NCBI GenBank assembly: GCA_019055375.1
Contig: JAHQIW010003778.1
Span: 124,001-188,000, forward strand
DNA length: 64,000 nucleotides
From: Parelaphostrongylus tenuis
Taxonomy: Eukaryota > Nematoda > Chromadorea > Rhabditida > Metastrongylidae
Direction: 5' to 3'
The first letter of the stretch is position 1, and every line of letters begins with the position of its first letter. The notes beneath the pieces were generated by a model, which had not been told where the DNA came from, made no database searches, and was given only the letters and a program-made list of their open reading frames with translations. The translations under genes were made by a program, and so were the position numbers. Of the stretch, positions 1-10,209 are shown piece by piece.

Positions 1-215
1 TTGTACCGGACAAGTCGCAGACTTGTCTGGGAAGATAAGCAGCGAACTGATTCAGCGGGAGGCCTCTGCAAGTCATTGTAAAGAGCGAAACAGAGTTTAC
101 TAGCCTCAAAAGAATTCTAATTTGAAGACGAATGCATGACGCATCCCTCAAAGACTGATCACCGCCGAGAGCCTTATCCAGCTTTGACTTTTGCAGAAAA
201 ATTAACTCATATAAA
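1..215 (+). repeat. tRNA-derived SINE (family SINE1), 3' part, cut by window edge
   Basis: The stretch has the SINE1 body: a GGATAAGCAGCACTGATTC-like block, then a GAGGCC..GAGTCATT block, then GAAGACGAATGCATGACGCAT and a GATCA..CCGAGAGC..TTATCC tail. The same blocks in the same order recur near 2.6, 4.9, 40.6 and 44.6 kb. The tRNA-like head lies upstream of the window. Confidence 0.75.
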
Positions 216-339
216 TAGGACAAACTTGTCGACACTGATAATACCACGAGGGAAGTGTCACGCAATCGTCCTTATCCAGCACCATTTGGTGTGATTCGGA
301 AGTAACTCTAGTCTTACAATAACACGTTATTACTTACCG

Positions 340-508
340 ATCTATGAAATCAATGACGCTATCCTATCAGACGAGTCTGATACCAATTAAGTCAACCCGC
401 AACAATGGAGGGCTTGGTGAACATTCAACATGGAATCGGACCACCGATCACCGATTGATCGACTGCAGATGTGTGGCACAGCATCTCTAACCACAGCGCC
501 ACACGCGC
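340..508 (-). repeat. SINE1 copy, head-containing fragment
   Basis: Read on the minus strand, it begins with a tRNA-like head (GTGGCGCTGTGGTTAGAGATG, an A-box-like sequence), followed by the GGTCCGATTCCATG segment and the CACCAAGCC..CCATTG body. It ends inside the body, so the 3' end is missing. Confidence 0.65.
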
Positions 509-789
509 TTATTAGTGATTCAGCTTACTATATGGAGAATAAAATTAAATATAGCTAAAGAATCAAAATGTCCCACCTGAAATACAATAATATTTTTGCA
601 ACAAGCGACGACGCTTAAGTCGCCATTGTTGGAGGAGGCGATGCCTACGGATCGGGGAAAGCAGCTTCACACTTGCCGATGGTGAGGAATCCGTGATAAA
701 GGGGGCTTAATACAACTGCTTTATCTCAATTCATTCATGTTTCAACACTTTATCTTTCAATAGCTCAGGTCTCGACAATCTTAATGCCA
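509..789. other. unassigned spacer
   Basis: Nothing recognisable here beyond a short GC-richer patch near 610-690. I see no reading frame of note and no clear repeat end. Confidence 0.3.
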
Positions 790-1060
790 TACTTGGTCTC
801 CTAAAAGACCTTCTCAAAGTCGCCGTACCAGCGAATAAAAATATACGGCTACAAGAAAGATGGGTTTGCAAAAGTTCAAAGCTGGAAAGGCAGGAAGATT
901 AGTGGCTCTCGTGGCGTACACAGAATACTCCATTCATTTGTGCGTGAACAACAAGCGAATTCTTTCCCACTACGGCTCAATCTTATATCTACTATGGGCA
1001 AGTTGTAAACCAAAATTCTCGTGCCATAAGTTTTAGCAGTAACGCAAAAACACCAAGTTT
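790..1060. mobile_element. mariner-derived MITE fragment
   Basis: On the plus strand there is a short mariner helix-turn-helix remnant (KFKAGKAG near 870-890). It is followed by an inverted copy of the element end (GTGCGTGAACAACAAGCGAATT..TTTCCC, then CCAAAATTCT). It is the same family as the fuller copies at 1.1-1.55, 8.7-9.2 and 42.6-43.1 kb, but the left arm is lost. Confidence 0.5.
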
Positions 1061-1079
1061 ATCAACCAGAGGGGAAAAA

Positions 1080-1550
1080 TTGTATGAGCTTAACAGCGTT
1101 CGATTGGGTATTTTGTTACGAACATTTTGATATCAATTCGCTCATAGTTGCTATAAGATGAAGCTGTCATGAAAAAAACTTTCACTTGCTACTCACGCAC
1201 ATATGGATGGAGCTTTATGCAGACGTCACGAGAGCGACTGATCTTCCAGACTGTCGCGAAGAACCCATATTGTCTTTATCCTTTCTCCAACCGTATCATC
1301 GTCCTTAGCTCCATTAATCTTGTTCGCCACTTCACTGGCAATTTCCCTACGCGCCCTTCGTGCATGAGTAGCAAGCAAAATTGTTTCCACGACACTTCAT
1401 GTCAAAGAAAATATAGGCAAAGTGTATGCCGAAATTAACCCAAGAATTTACGCAGCTGAAAGATACTAAAATTACGTAGTTTCATTGGCAAAATAATATT
1501 TAAAATGACCAAAACGGTAAGAACTTCCTACACAGCCAATTTTTTTACAA
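1080..1550. mobile_element. foldback MITE built from mariner 5' ends
   Basis: The left arm (about 1,080-1,210: GAACATTTTGATATC..ATGAAGCTGTCATG) and the right arm (about 1,320-1,450: GCGCCCTTCGTGCATGAGTAGCAAG read inverted) are inverted copies of one another, with about 110 bp between. On the minus strand the right arm still reads as the start of a mariner transposase (HARRARREIASEVANKING). No complete transposase is present, so the element is non-autonomous. Confidence 0.6.
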
Positions 1551-1588
1551 CATTATAGCATAGCTAAACAAGAAATTTAAGAGGAATT

Positions 1589-2192
1589 CCAATATGTCTA
1601 GCAACCATTCTTTGAGCCACGCATGTCAGTGGTCTGTCAAAGGAGGGCTGACTTATAGATCCCGATACACGTGTTTCGACCTTACGATCTCATTGGGCGG
1701 GCAGTTACCCACTCTCGCCTTTTGCCAATCCTGTGTGGGTGCTCCAGTCCCCACACTAAGAGTTAGCGACGACGAACGTTTTACACTATATGTCCAGTGA
1801 AAATCTCATCAAACACAGAGTGTTGTACACTCGATTGCTCGTGGCTATTATATTCAATATATCATAACTTTCGTTTCGAGTGTTTTTTTAAAGACCATAG
1901 CTCAAATTTCAGTATGCCTAGCAATCATTGTTGAGCCACTCATGTCAGTGGTCTGAGGAGACTAGACCTCTGGGGACTCTTAGTGTGGGGACTGGAGCAC
2001 CCACACAGGATTGGCAAAAGGCGAGAGTGGGTAACTGCCCTACTGACGAGATCGCAAGATCGAAACACGTGTATTGGGCTCTATAAGTCAGCCATCCTTT
2101 GAAAGACCACTGACATGCGTGGCTCAAAAATGATTGCTAGGCATGTTGAAATTTGAGCTGCGGTCTTAAGAAAACACTCGAAACGAAAGTTA
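1589..2192. mobile_element. TIR-bearing MITE (family MITE-B), compound copy
   Basis: The core 1,865-2,192 (328 bp) is bounded by inverted arms of about 90 bp: TAACTTTCGTTTCGAGTG on the left and CACTCGAAACGAAAGTTA on the right, with matching CTCAAATTTCAGTATGCC and GCCAC..GTCAGTGGTCT blocks inside. A further half copy precedes it (1,589-1,864). Related copies lie at 26.1, 35.1, 42.4, 55.7 and 58.8 kb. No transposase is encoded. Confidence 0.7.
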
Positions 2193-2574
2193 AAAGGACT
2201 TTCTTACTCTAAAAGATACGACCATTTACCTTTCCTTCTGCCCCAGTACACCCGAAATGAAGTCCGTCGGAGCAGTATCGAGTAATGTTCACAAAACGTG
2301 AGTGTTCAGGAGAAGTCTGTAATAAGCGTAAGCATTAAGATAAAGAAGGATAGAAAAGCTACACAAAAGAAATCTTCTGCCGTCCCTTATGCTTTCGTCA
2401 ATATCTATCACCCTGATTGGCCTCCACCACTAAGATCTATCGCCTATTCGGGTAGTGTGAAATATTTCTGGATTAATGACTATACGACGACGTGTGACGC
2501 AGTGCTAACACGTGATCCGCCACACACATATGGAGGATGATACAATCCCACTCTTAAGACTTCCAGCTTTACAT
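2193..2574. other. unassigned spacer
   Basis: This stretch holds one 80-codon open stretch (2,298-2,540, plus) with no recognisable motif. I see no support for a gene. Confidence 0.3.
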
Positions 2575-2745
2575 CGCTCCGGGGTCGGTTAATTGATACG
2601 AGATTTGTCTGTTAGAAAATCAACATCGGCTTGTTGCATCGGTGGGTCCACCCGTGAGTCATCGTAAAAGTCAGATGCATCAGATTCAGTCACCTCACAG
2701 GAAGCTATAAAATAAGACGAATGCATGGCGAAATCCTGAAGGGAA
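2575..2745 (+). repeat. SINE1 copy, 3' body
   Basis: Diverged copy with the CTCCGGGGTCGGTTAATTG block, the CCACCCGTGAGTCATC block and the AAGACGAATGCATGGCG block in SINE1 order. The head is absent. Confidence 0.55.
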
Positions 2746-2829
2746 AGATAAACGTGGAGAACTCAATAATTAAAAAATAGATAGGGTTAAACTGAAACGA
2801 CAAAGAATAACGCTCACAACGCTGATGAA

Positions 2830-3112
2830 TCTGCCCGGAATGCGTTACGCATTCGACTTTATTAGGCTTCGCTTGAGGTGAGTGAATGCAAATCTGACCT
2901 TTAGAGTGAGTCGCGGTGACCTACCAATGTATTCAGACAATGGCTGTTATCCTCTCATTTATGTCGAATCAATTCACAGGCCCAGTTGCATGGAATGCTC
3001 GGTGTGTTTTGGCCACGGTATCAAACCCTCACCTTCGATTGATCGACAACATTCCGTCACAGGGTCCCTCTGACCACTGTGCCACACGAGACCTGTGGGT
3101 CAGATAGTTCTC
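2830..3112 (-). repeat. SINE1 copy, nearly full length
   Basis: The minus strand reads from a tRNA-like head (GTGTGGCACAGTGGTCAGAGG, A-box-like, about 3,075-3,097) through GAGGGTTTGATACCG (B-box-like), then the body and the CGTAACGCATTCC end. Two short reading frames here are SINE sequence, not genes. Confidence 0.7.
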
Positions 3113-3924
3113 CGGATCACTTGGGTAGATTGCTCTTTGTTGATATGGTAATAATCGCATACAGCAAATTGAAAACTGCGAAGACTTTGCCAAACAGCGA
3201 AACAGTTAGTACACCCTATTCCGTTAGTTGTCCGCTATTTTACGGGTTAAATCGATGAAATGAAACAACGAATGTGGTCAGGTATATGCCTATAAAGTTC
3301 TCTCCATTTATAGGTAGATAGGAGACGTGAGAGATACACTTATCTCTCATGTTGCCTTTTTCCATCTAAGAGACTGTCCTGTCAGGACACCAATCACCAC
3401 ACCCTCGCTAGAGCTCAAAAGAGATCTAGTGAATGTTCCGTCAAAACCAAAAAACACATAAAGCTCCGATGGAGAGGAGGAAAAGCTATTTTTTAAAATT
3501 TATCAGCAGCGGATTGGTATATAGGGAAAACGCTGCCAAAGATATTAGAACACTAACTGGAAAGACCAACTACAGCAAAACAGTGCAGGATGAAGCGCTT
3601 GCTTCAGAGAAGAGCTCGGGACGGGATGGAAACCGTGATCAAAGGAAAAGAATGCGCATATATGATTCATTTGGAAAGGCGATCCATAGGGCCAGAAGTC
3701 AACCATATCTTTCCCTACAAATTGTTGACCGTCCCTATAAAAGATCTCCGTACTGCCACAGCTTGCACTTATTTCCATCAGTGTCTGCCTAGTTCGAACA
3801 ACAAGACAAAAGACATTTTCGTTAACAGGTAAAACCCAAAACACCAACGAGGAGTTGTTTAATGATATATAAGGTCGCTGAGAAACTGAGAAAAGAAAAG
3901 ATAAAGGTTCAGGATTTGCACAAT
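3113..3924. repeat. unit 1 of a diverged tandem repeat (about 1 kb units)
   Basis: The unit matches 4,256-4,840 plus 5,206-5,340 in block order: GGGTAG..GCTC..TTG, then CTCTCATGTTG/CTTTCATGTTG, GTGAATGTTCCG/GTGAATGTTTTG, AGTCAACCATATC/AGTCAGTCATATC, and finally GCACTTATTTCCATCAG. Each unit ends in a minus-strand SINE1. A 119-codon plus frame (3,433-3,792) and a 133-codon minus frame overlap here and match no family I know. The end of the unit carries a broken lysine/glutamate-rich frame (VAEKLRKEK) matching the intact one at 5.2-5.3 kb. Confidence 0.5.
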
Positions 3925-4255
3925 CTTCAAGGGATGCGCCACGCATTCGACTTCACCAAGCCTCGTTTGAGGTGATGAATGCATATCTGGTCTTTACAAT
4001 AACTCGCGGTGGCTTGACAATTTATCAGGTCAATGCAGCTACCCTCCCGGACAAGTGTGATATTAATTTGGCGAACTTAGAAAGAACGAAGACTTCGTAA
4101 GCCTTGAGTGAGTTGTCGAAGCTTCAATTATTCGACCACAGTGCTTCTAAGGCACCTATAATCGCGGTGCCGCAAGAGGCTTAGGAAGTAGATAGTCGTC
4201 GAGACTGCTCGGGTAGGCAGCTCATTGCTAATAAGGTGCGAATCCCATGCAGCTA
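3925..4255 (-). repeat. SINE1 copy at the end of tandem unit 1
   Basis: The minus-strand body runs from the GATGCGCCACGCATTCGAC end through ACTCGCGGTGGC and CTCCCGGACAAG towards a degenerate head near 4,150-4,250. Its position after the lysine-rich frame is the same as in the 5.3-5.6 kb copy. Confidence 0.6.
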
Positions 4256-4840
4256 TTTCTAAATTACAAAGATCTTATCACACAGCAAGCCTCGAAGGAC
4301 CAAGAAGACGCCTCAAAAACAGCAAAGGCTTGAATTCCGCTACTTGTGGGGTTTTTTCTACTTTGCGAATTAAAGAAGCGAAAAAAGAGAAGTGATAAAG
4401 TCTACGTCCGCTCGGTCACCTAATTGATGGGTAGGATAGAAGAAAAACGTAATAGACAGACTCATCTTTCATGTTGTTCTACATTCGGAAGACTTTTGTC
4501 AAACACTATTCACACCCTTCCCGCCCCAACCTAAGCTAAAGACCACAATAAATCTCCGTGAATGTTTTGTATAATCCCCTAAATAAACAGGTTCAGTGGC
4601 CGCTGAAGAATGGCGCCAGGGCCAAAAATATGCCTTAAAAAAAAGCTCAAGGAGAAAACGGAAACTCTGTCACAAAGCATACCTATCAAATGGAAAAAGC
4701 TGCCAATTTATAATCCATTTAATGGCACCATCCATAAGGTCGGTAGTCAGTCATATCCTTTTTTACAAATCGAAGAGTATCTCTACACAAGACTTTCTAC
4801 TACCATACCTCTGCACTTATTTTCATCAGCACCTAATTAG
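4256..4840. repeat. unit 2 of the diverged tandem repeat, first part
   Basis: Homologous in order to 3,113-3,790. An 82-codon frame at 4,596-4,844 corresponds to the 119-codon frame of unit 1, but the two proteins do not align well, so neither is likely to be a gene. The unit is interrupted at about 4,840 by a plus-strand SINE1. Confidence 0.5.
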
Positions 4841-5145
4841 GTAAAGAGAGCATGCGACGCCCTGGTTAGATGTGTTCTGTTCCACGCACAAGATCGACGG
4901 TTTGATCCCGTGCTTATGGCCAACCAAAGTATCCACCCCTCCAGGGTTGGCAAACTGGCACCAAGCTGGTCCAAGACTGTCTAGGCGGATAAGCACCACT
5001 GACTCGATTCAGCGGTGGGGAACCGGGAGTCATTCTTAAAGCCGAATACACATTCAATCATCTCAAGGAAAGTTAGAAAATGAGGACAAATGAATGATAT
5101 GTCCTTCAGAGATTGATCAGCACCGAGAACTTTATCCTTTACTCT
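4840..5145 (+). repeat. full-length SINE1 inserted in tandem unit 2
   Basis: The most complete copy in the plus direction. It has a tRNA-like head with CCCTGGTTAGATG (A-box-like), GGTTTGATCCC at 4,899-4,909 (B box), then CCACCCCTCCAGGGTTGG, GGATAAGCACCACTGA, GGGAGTCATTC and the GATTGATCAGCACCGAGAAC tail with TTATCC. It splits unit 2 at the point where unit 1 reads TGCCTAG. Confidence 0.75.
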
Positions 5146-5205
5146 TCTCACCTGCCTAGGCCAAGAACCTTATCCTTTACTCTTCTCACCTGCCTAGCTG
5201 AAACA
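5128..5205. repeat. 38 bp direct duplication at a SINE 3' junction
   Basis: The sequence CTTTATCCTTTACTCTTCTC plus ACCTGCCTAGG occurs twice in a row, separated by a CCAAGAAC remnant of the SINE tail. It sits between the SINE1 end and the resumption of tandem unit 2, so it probably records the insertion or a later tail slippage. Confidence 0.7.
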
Positions 5206-5339
5206 GCAGAGCAAAAACAAATCATCGCTGTCTTAGAGACAAAAGTTCAGAACATCAACGGAGAGATCTTCAAAATCTTCTATGAGGTCAATGAGGAACT
5301 AAGAAGAAAAATAGATAAAGCTCCGGGTGCTGTCAATCC
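5206..5339 (+). pseudogene. short coiled-coil-like reading frame in tandem unit 2
   Basis: An open stretch of about 38 codons, rich in Glu, Lys, Ile and Leu (FKIFYEVNEELRRKIDKA), runs into the SINE1 on the other side. The homologous part of unit 1 (3,800-3,925) keeps the VAEKLRKEK end but has stops. Charged heptad-like spacing suggests a helical, possibly coiled-coil segment. I do not recognise the family, and the frame has no start codon of its own. It may be a remnant of a protein carried by a larger element. Confidence 0.3.
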
Positions 5340-5590
5340 CTATGGGATGCGCCATGCTTTCGACTTCGTCAAGCATCATCGTTCAAGGTGACTGAATGCA
5401 TATATACAGCTCTCTCGATTACTCATGGTGGCCTGACAATGTATCAAGTCAGTGCTGCTATGCTCCCGTACAAAATTGCTACCAAGTCAATGAGTCAAGA
5501 GAAAAGGTTTGGTGAGCCCTGAACGAGGGATCGAACCATTAACCCTCGTATGCGTCGTAAGACACCTCTATCCACTGAGTCACACAATAG
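5340..5590 (-). repeat. SINE1 copy with well-preserved tRNA-like head
   Basis: On the minus strand the head has TGACTCAGTGGATAGAGG (A box, 5,565-5,582) and GGTTCGATCCC (B box, 5,527-5,537), the classic internal RNA polymerase III promoter of tRNA-derived SINEs. The body follows with CTCACCAAACC and ends in GATGCGCC. The T-arm cannot be paired properly, so it is not a functional tRNA gene. Confidence 0.8.
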
Positions 5591-6289
5591 GAACTGATAA
5601 CTCTAAAATTCCGCGATCTCTTCTTCACACAAAAGTTCCTACGTCGACAACCACATAGGAGGCGTAGAACTGTCATTTCAACCACAAACATTATCGGTCT
5701 TTGTCAGTAAGGGGTTACCGCTGATCCTGTTTCATGGACTTATGCGCTGCTGTTAGCACACGGAATACAGCTTTTTTCGACGACTGGTAGTGATTGTATA
5801 ACTTTCTTGGCTATGCCGAGTGAATTCGTCAGTTTTTGTCAGAGTATTGAACCTTCCATCATCGCTGAGTACAGCGCAATCCGACTCAGTTCTGCATCCA
5901 AGGAAGAATTAGTCTTTAAGAGCAGCATCTTTTATTTTGAAATGTGCAAACTACCAGCTAAGATCTTCACTCAAGAGAGGTAATCCTGAGAGCACTAAAG
6001 GAGACACGTCTCACCAGATACCCGGCCCAAGATCACATAACAAGAACAGATAAAGCATGGTCTTTCAAAAAGTTACACGTATGAGGCAAGATGTGGAAAT
6101 CTCAATGCGGTCTAATCTGTTAGAAGACAGGGGATAAAGAAAGGACTCCTTCAGCTGGACAAAGGTTTTCCGCTACACTTTGGATAATCATTCATAGCCT
6201 CAAATATCTAGCTACTGTGATGCGTGGGCCCCCTATAAAGAAAACCTTTTTATAAGGCTGTAGCAGAAAAGAGACATTGGTATTCACAT
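5591..6289. other. unassigned spacer
   Basis: No reading frame above 60 codons and no repeat end that I can match. Confidence 0.3.
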
Positions 6290-6870
6290 ACGAGTATTTT
6301 TCGCAGGACAGAGCTCATCCTTCAAACTATTAGTAACCATCTAATAGTGTAACTTTTGACCATTTCAACACTGAGCCTATTTTCTGGAAAGACTGTTTCG
6401 CTGCAGAGCAGCAGTGAAAATAAGAACTGAATTTCACATATACAGCGCAATTAATTGTGGTTCAGCGTGTGGCCTAGGTGTTCATAGGCAGTTACTTTGA
6501 TATGGCGTCCCGCGATAAATCAGTCGACCACGTTGCCGGGTTACGTCTGTGAAATGCAATTTTTGTTCTTTAACTTTGATTATTTCTCTGCCTTGAAAAA
6601 AAACTTCAGATCTAGCGTAGAATTTTGACACTACTACATTTTCGTTACACGTTCATATAGTTTTCGTGCTTCCATGAAGCAACAGGAAAAGCGCGCTGCC
6701 GATGTGAAACATGGTATTATTTTATATGCTGAGACGTTATAAAAAGACTTTTCGAAAAAAAACGGCCACGTAGCGCAATAACTAGATATCTAACGTTCGC
6801 ATGAATACTAACACTTTTATGAAAAGTTTCTGTCCAGCAAGAGCGGTCGTTTTTCTATCCCGTACCATCT
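6290..6870. repeat. R3 foldback repeat copy
   Basis: Matches 10,210-10,930 along its length: CTATTAGTAACCATCTAATAG / CTACGAGTAACCATGCGATAG, CCTATTTTCTGGAAAGAC / CTTGTTTTGTGGAAATATC, ACTTCAGATCTAGCG / ACTTCAGATAAAATG, CGTGCTTCCATG, GGCCACGTAGCGCAATA, and CTGTCCAGC near the end. The two ends are inverted relatives of each other, as in the 46.3-47.1 kb copy. No protein is encoded. Confidence 0.55.
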
Positions 6871-7639
6871 AAAAGAACAGAACTCTTCGCCCGACTTCAT
6901 ACAAAAGTGTCAGGTTAGGGGTTCTATTCCTCGAGAGTCAGCTATAGATGTTGAATCAGATTTGGACACACATGGTGACATACCCCGCCTGAATATTTGG
7001 GGCTTCAAACGGCGAGTAGAAACTATTGTGTTGAAACGGATAGGCCAAGCAAGGGCCCCGATCGACTCAATAGAATGATAAAATTTTCTAGAATCTAAAG
7101 AGCGAAAGGATAAATAAACACCTACTCAGTTCGCCAGACCATAGTCTCCACGGTGATGCGAAGAGATCGTCGCGGGGGCCGATGCAGTGATGCGATCGGT
7201 ACCGACGAGAAACCTCTAATTCGCTCAGGTTTTGAATGAACAGTGCTCCTCAAGGCTACATTTCCAAACTTAACATTGTTCCCAGGCTGATATGTTGCAA
7301 TATGAAGTTGTAAATATGCGAAGCACAGCATTATTGGGGACGATACTCATGAGAGAACAGAAGATACTATTCGGCTACCTCAATCCATTTTCAACCCTCA
7401 GGTGATGAGGCTTTTTTGTCTTTTTCTTAGAATTCCAGTGATCACTCGATAGCTTGAGCCTCGCTGGTCCCATTACCTGAGAAAGTTCTTAGCGCCCTGT
7501 AGAAGCAAACAGGAAAATAGGTTTCAAACTCAGTCCTGCTGTTCTTGCATGACTAGGGAGGGATTTTGCAACATTCGCAAGAAACAACCAAGACGGAAAT
7601 GTCCTGTGGCTGACTTTCAATAGACTTTCAGTAGCTACT
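6871..7639. other. unassigned stretch with a GC-richer patch
   Basis: The patch at 7,125-7,260 is richer in G and C and holds a 69-codon minus-strand frame (7,122-7,331) with no recognisable motif. I see no splice-site pair that would make it an exon. Confidence 0.3.
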
Positions 7640-7935
7640 TGACAGCATAAAATTGGACGACTTTGAAGCTAAGTGGGATTCCTGATAAGGCCTTCAAAAA
7701 ACGAGGCACCCGTCGCCAAGTAGTTGTGATGCTCGTCGCGATTCGATGTTTATACCCCCTCCACCTTTCTCTCAAGCATCAGCGAACAACCTATGGAACG
7801 CCCACAGCCACGCTTTCGTCGAAATTGCAAGAAGGCGACGTTCAAGAAGCACATGAAGAGCATGCTGCATGCTAGAAGTATTGGAGTCCGCACAGTGAAA
7901 AGAAAAGAACACTGTGAAACGGATCAAAATGAAAT
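7640..7935 (+). repeat. second SINE-like family (SINE2), copy 1
   Basis: Shared with 59,040-59,350: TGATGCTCGTCGCG / TGGTGCTCGTCGCG, CCACCTTTCTCTC / CCTCTTTCACTC, GAACAACCTATG / GAACACCCTATG, CGACGTTCAAGAAG / ACGACGTTCAAGAAG, and CTAG..CTGGGATCTGCACAGTG at the 3' end. The 59 kb copy has CAGCTCAGTGGTTG, an A-box-like head. A 70-codon frame here is part of the repeat. Confidence 0.55.
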
Positions 7936-8659
7936 GATAATAAAGTAAGTCTCAAAGGGCATTGGAAAAGCGAACAGCTATCACATTTGCATTCGTAAGC
8001 TTAGCTTAGGCTTTTTAGCGGGTTGATCTGGTGATATAAAATGAAAATGAAAGCCTGAGCCATGAATTTAAGCGCGTTAATGCGCGCCACGTGTAGAACT
8101 CAATGTTATATTCGCTCCTATAGCGTAATAACAAAAGATTTTACGGAAGACAAATGTGGCAATGGGATCTACGAGATTAAAGCTGTCGTACGATTTTTGA
8201 AAGTCTGAAGAAAAGGCGAAAAAGAGTTGCCCTCAAATGGTTGAAAAAGCGACTGGGATAACTGAAAAGTACTAAAACTATGCCTTCGAGACTTTGCCAT
8301 TCAGAAATGGCCGACCATCCAACTGCAATGATGCAGTAGGTCTATATTGTCTCAAAGGTGGCTTTCTTTTAAAAAATGAAAAGTTAATATGCTGGATATC
8401 AGCCCCTTAGCAATATGCAAAGAAGATCAGAATCTGAGAGGGTTACGTCGAAAAGTCAACCTTACTGTCTCAAACTTGAACGGAGGACCCTCAAATATGG
8501 CCCAGTGTTGTCACCCGAGCCACTAACGAAACGACACGTTCTTTGAAAAAAAAAAGAGAACTGAGGACTAAAAAAGCTCTCCTAGTAGGATACGTTCATC
8601 TCTTAAACAGAGCTGCATAGGGGTGGATATCCTGGTGATAGGTTATGCAAAAACTTCTT
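7936..8659. other. unassigned spacer
   Basis: AT-rich with many stops in all frames and no recognised repeat. Confidence 0.3.
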
Positions 8660-9230
8660 ACCCTTTTGGCTTTCTAATTCAAATTTTGCCATGAAATTGC
8701 ATGATCTTGGTATCGTTCAACTGTGCATTTTCTTGTGAACGTTTTGGTATACAGCGTGTCTATATATGCTTTAAGAGGAAGCTGTCTTGATAACGAATTC
8801 CCCTGCTAACCATGCACGAATGGCGTGTAGATGAAAATGCTGGCCTAGTGCCGCGCAAGATTGAGGGAGCCTCTTGTAAACGGCGGACCAAAAGCGTCTA
8901 GTCTTCCAAACCATTCTCTTCAGCTTGAACTTCTCAAACGACTACCTAGCCGTCCATTCTGCAATCGCATCATCACCATAAACTCCATTATTTTGTGCGT
9001 CACTTCCCCAACCGTTTTCCCCTAGGCGCCGTTCGTGCATGAGTAACAAGCGAATTTGTTTCAAGGAAAGCTTCATCTAAAAGCATATATGGAAAAGCTG
9101 TATACCAAAATGTTGGCAAGAAATTGCGCGATTGAACGCTACTAGAGTAATGCAAATTCATAGCAAAAAAACTTTTTAGAAAAACGGTGCAACCTTTCTA
9201 AACAACCTATCACTATGAAAGATAATAATT
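8660..9230. mobile_element. foldback MITE built from mariner 5' ends
   Basis: The left arm (8,690-8,850: GTGAACGTTTTGGTATACAGC, then CATGCACGAATGGCGTG) and the right arm (8,990-9,130, inverted: CGTGCATGAGTAACAAGCG, CTGTATACCAAAATG) flank a minus-strand remnant of the mariner DNA-binding domain (SFEKFKL). The short frame starting MHERR in the right arm is the mariner transposase N-terminus. No catalytic domain is present. Confidence 0.65.
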
Positions 9231-10209
9231 TCTACCTCTTTGTGCTCTTTTGTTAGAAATAAATTGAGTGCTTGCCGATGGACGAAATTCGACGCTGCAC
9301 ATCGGACGGGACTGACCAAGAGACTGCCATTCGCCGACGTTCTCGTATCGGACAAAAAACACATGGGCAATCCTGTGATCACCTTATTTCAAATAGATTT
9401 GAGAATGAATGAGACCATATATCTAATGATGACGAGTGATAGAAAAACTTTGGACCTCAGGCGAATGTTGAACCACCGTCTCACTCTTTCTCAGTGCGCT
9501 ACACACCATCGCATTACCGGTGCCGCTGCTCCGTTAACACTTTTTTTTTGCGATCTTCTAGTGGCAAGAATTTATGCAATAGCTGTCAGTCTAGCTAGGC
9601 CTAATGCTGATATATGCCAATGAGGCCAAACCGTTGACGGTTCGGTTGATAACAGAATCATCACGCCGTATCGCAGACGGAGTGATAGTAATGCAGAAAT
9701 CTCCGTTGTGCACTCCTTAGCATGGGCTCCGAAAAGGATAGATACGCAGGCCCAAATACCGCTGGAGGTTCGAAGTTTTGAGCATCACTCCGCATTATAG
9801 AATTTATAGTTGTAACATCCTTTCACTGCTAAAAAGCGCCGGAAATTTCTTGATGAATGGGACCATCAAAAGGCTCAGAAAGCGAAAGAATATGGAAACT
9901 GACCGTTCGCGTTCTTCTCCAGCGGCCGCTATTCGCTTACTGTCATAACTCATCGCGATCTCCCGAACTCGAAACTTACCTTAGAACTTCCAAGAACTTT
10001 CGTTGCTAATCATCAACGGATAGGGGCAGATTTTCATGAATAACGTGCCTGATACGTGGCCTCGAGAATTTGAGTGACATTGGTGGTGTACAATATCCGG
10101 ACTTTACCAGCCGCATCGCCAGAAGCAACATGAAATCAGAAATCTTTTGCTGCTCAAACGAAAGCGATGATCAAAAGACAGTTTTTTTTACCTTATCCAA
10201 AAACTATTA
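9231..10209. other. unassigned stretch with one 127-codon open frame
   Basis: The plus frame 9,240-9,623 has no ATG until about codon 42, and an overlapping minus frame is equally open. I recognise no domain, and the frame begins within the edge of the adjacent MITE, so I do not call a gene. The rest of the stretch shows nothing. Confidence 0.25.

Noticed and set aside
3545..3946. 133-codon minus frame as a gene
   Set aside because: It lies in a tandem repeat unit whose other copy does not keep the frame, and it runs into a SINE.
9240..9623. 127-codon plus frame as a gene
   Set aside because: No ATG until about codon 42, overlapping open minus frame, starts within a MITE edge and no motif.
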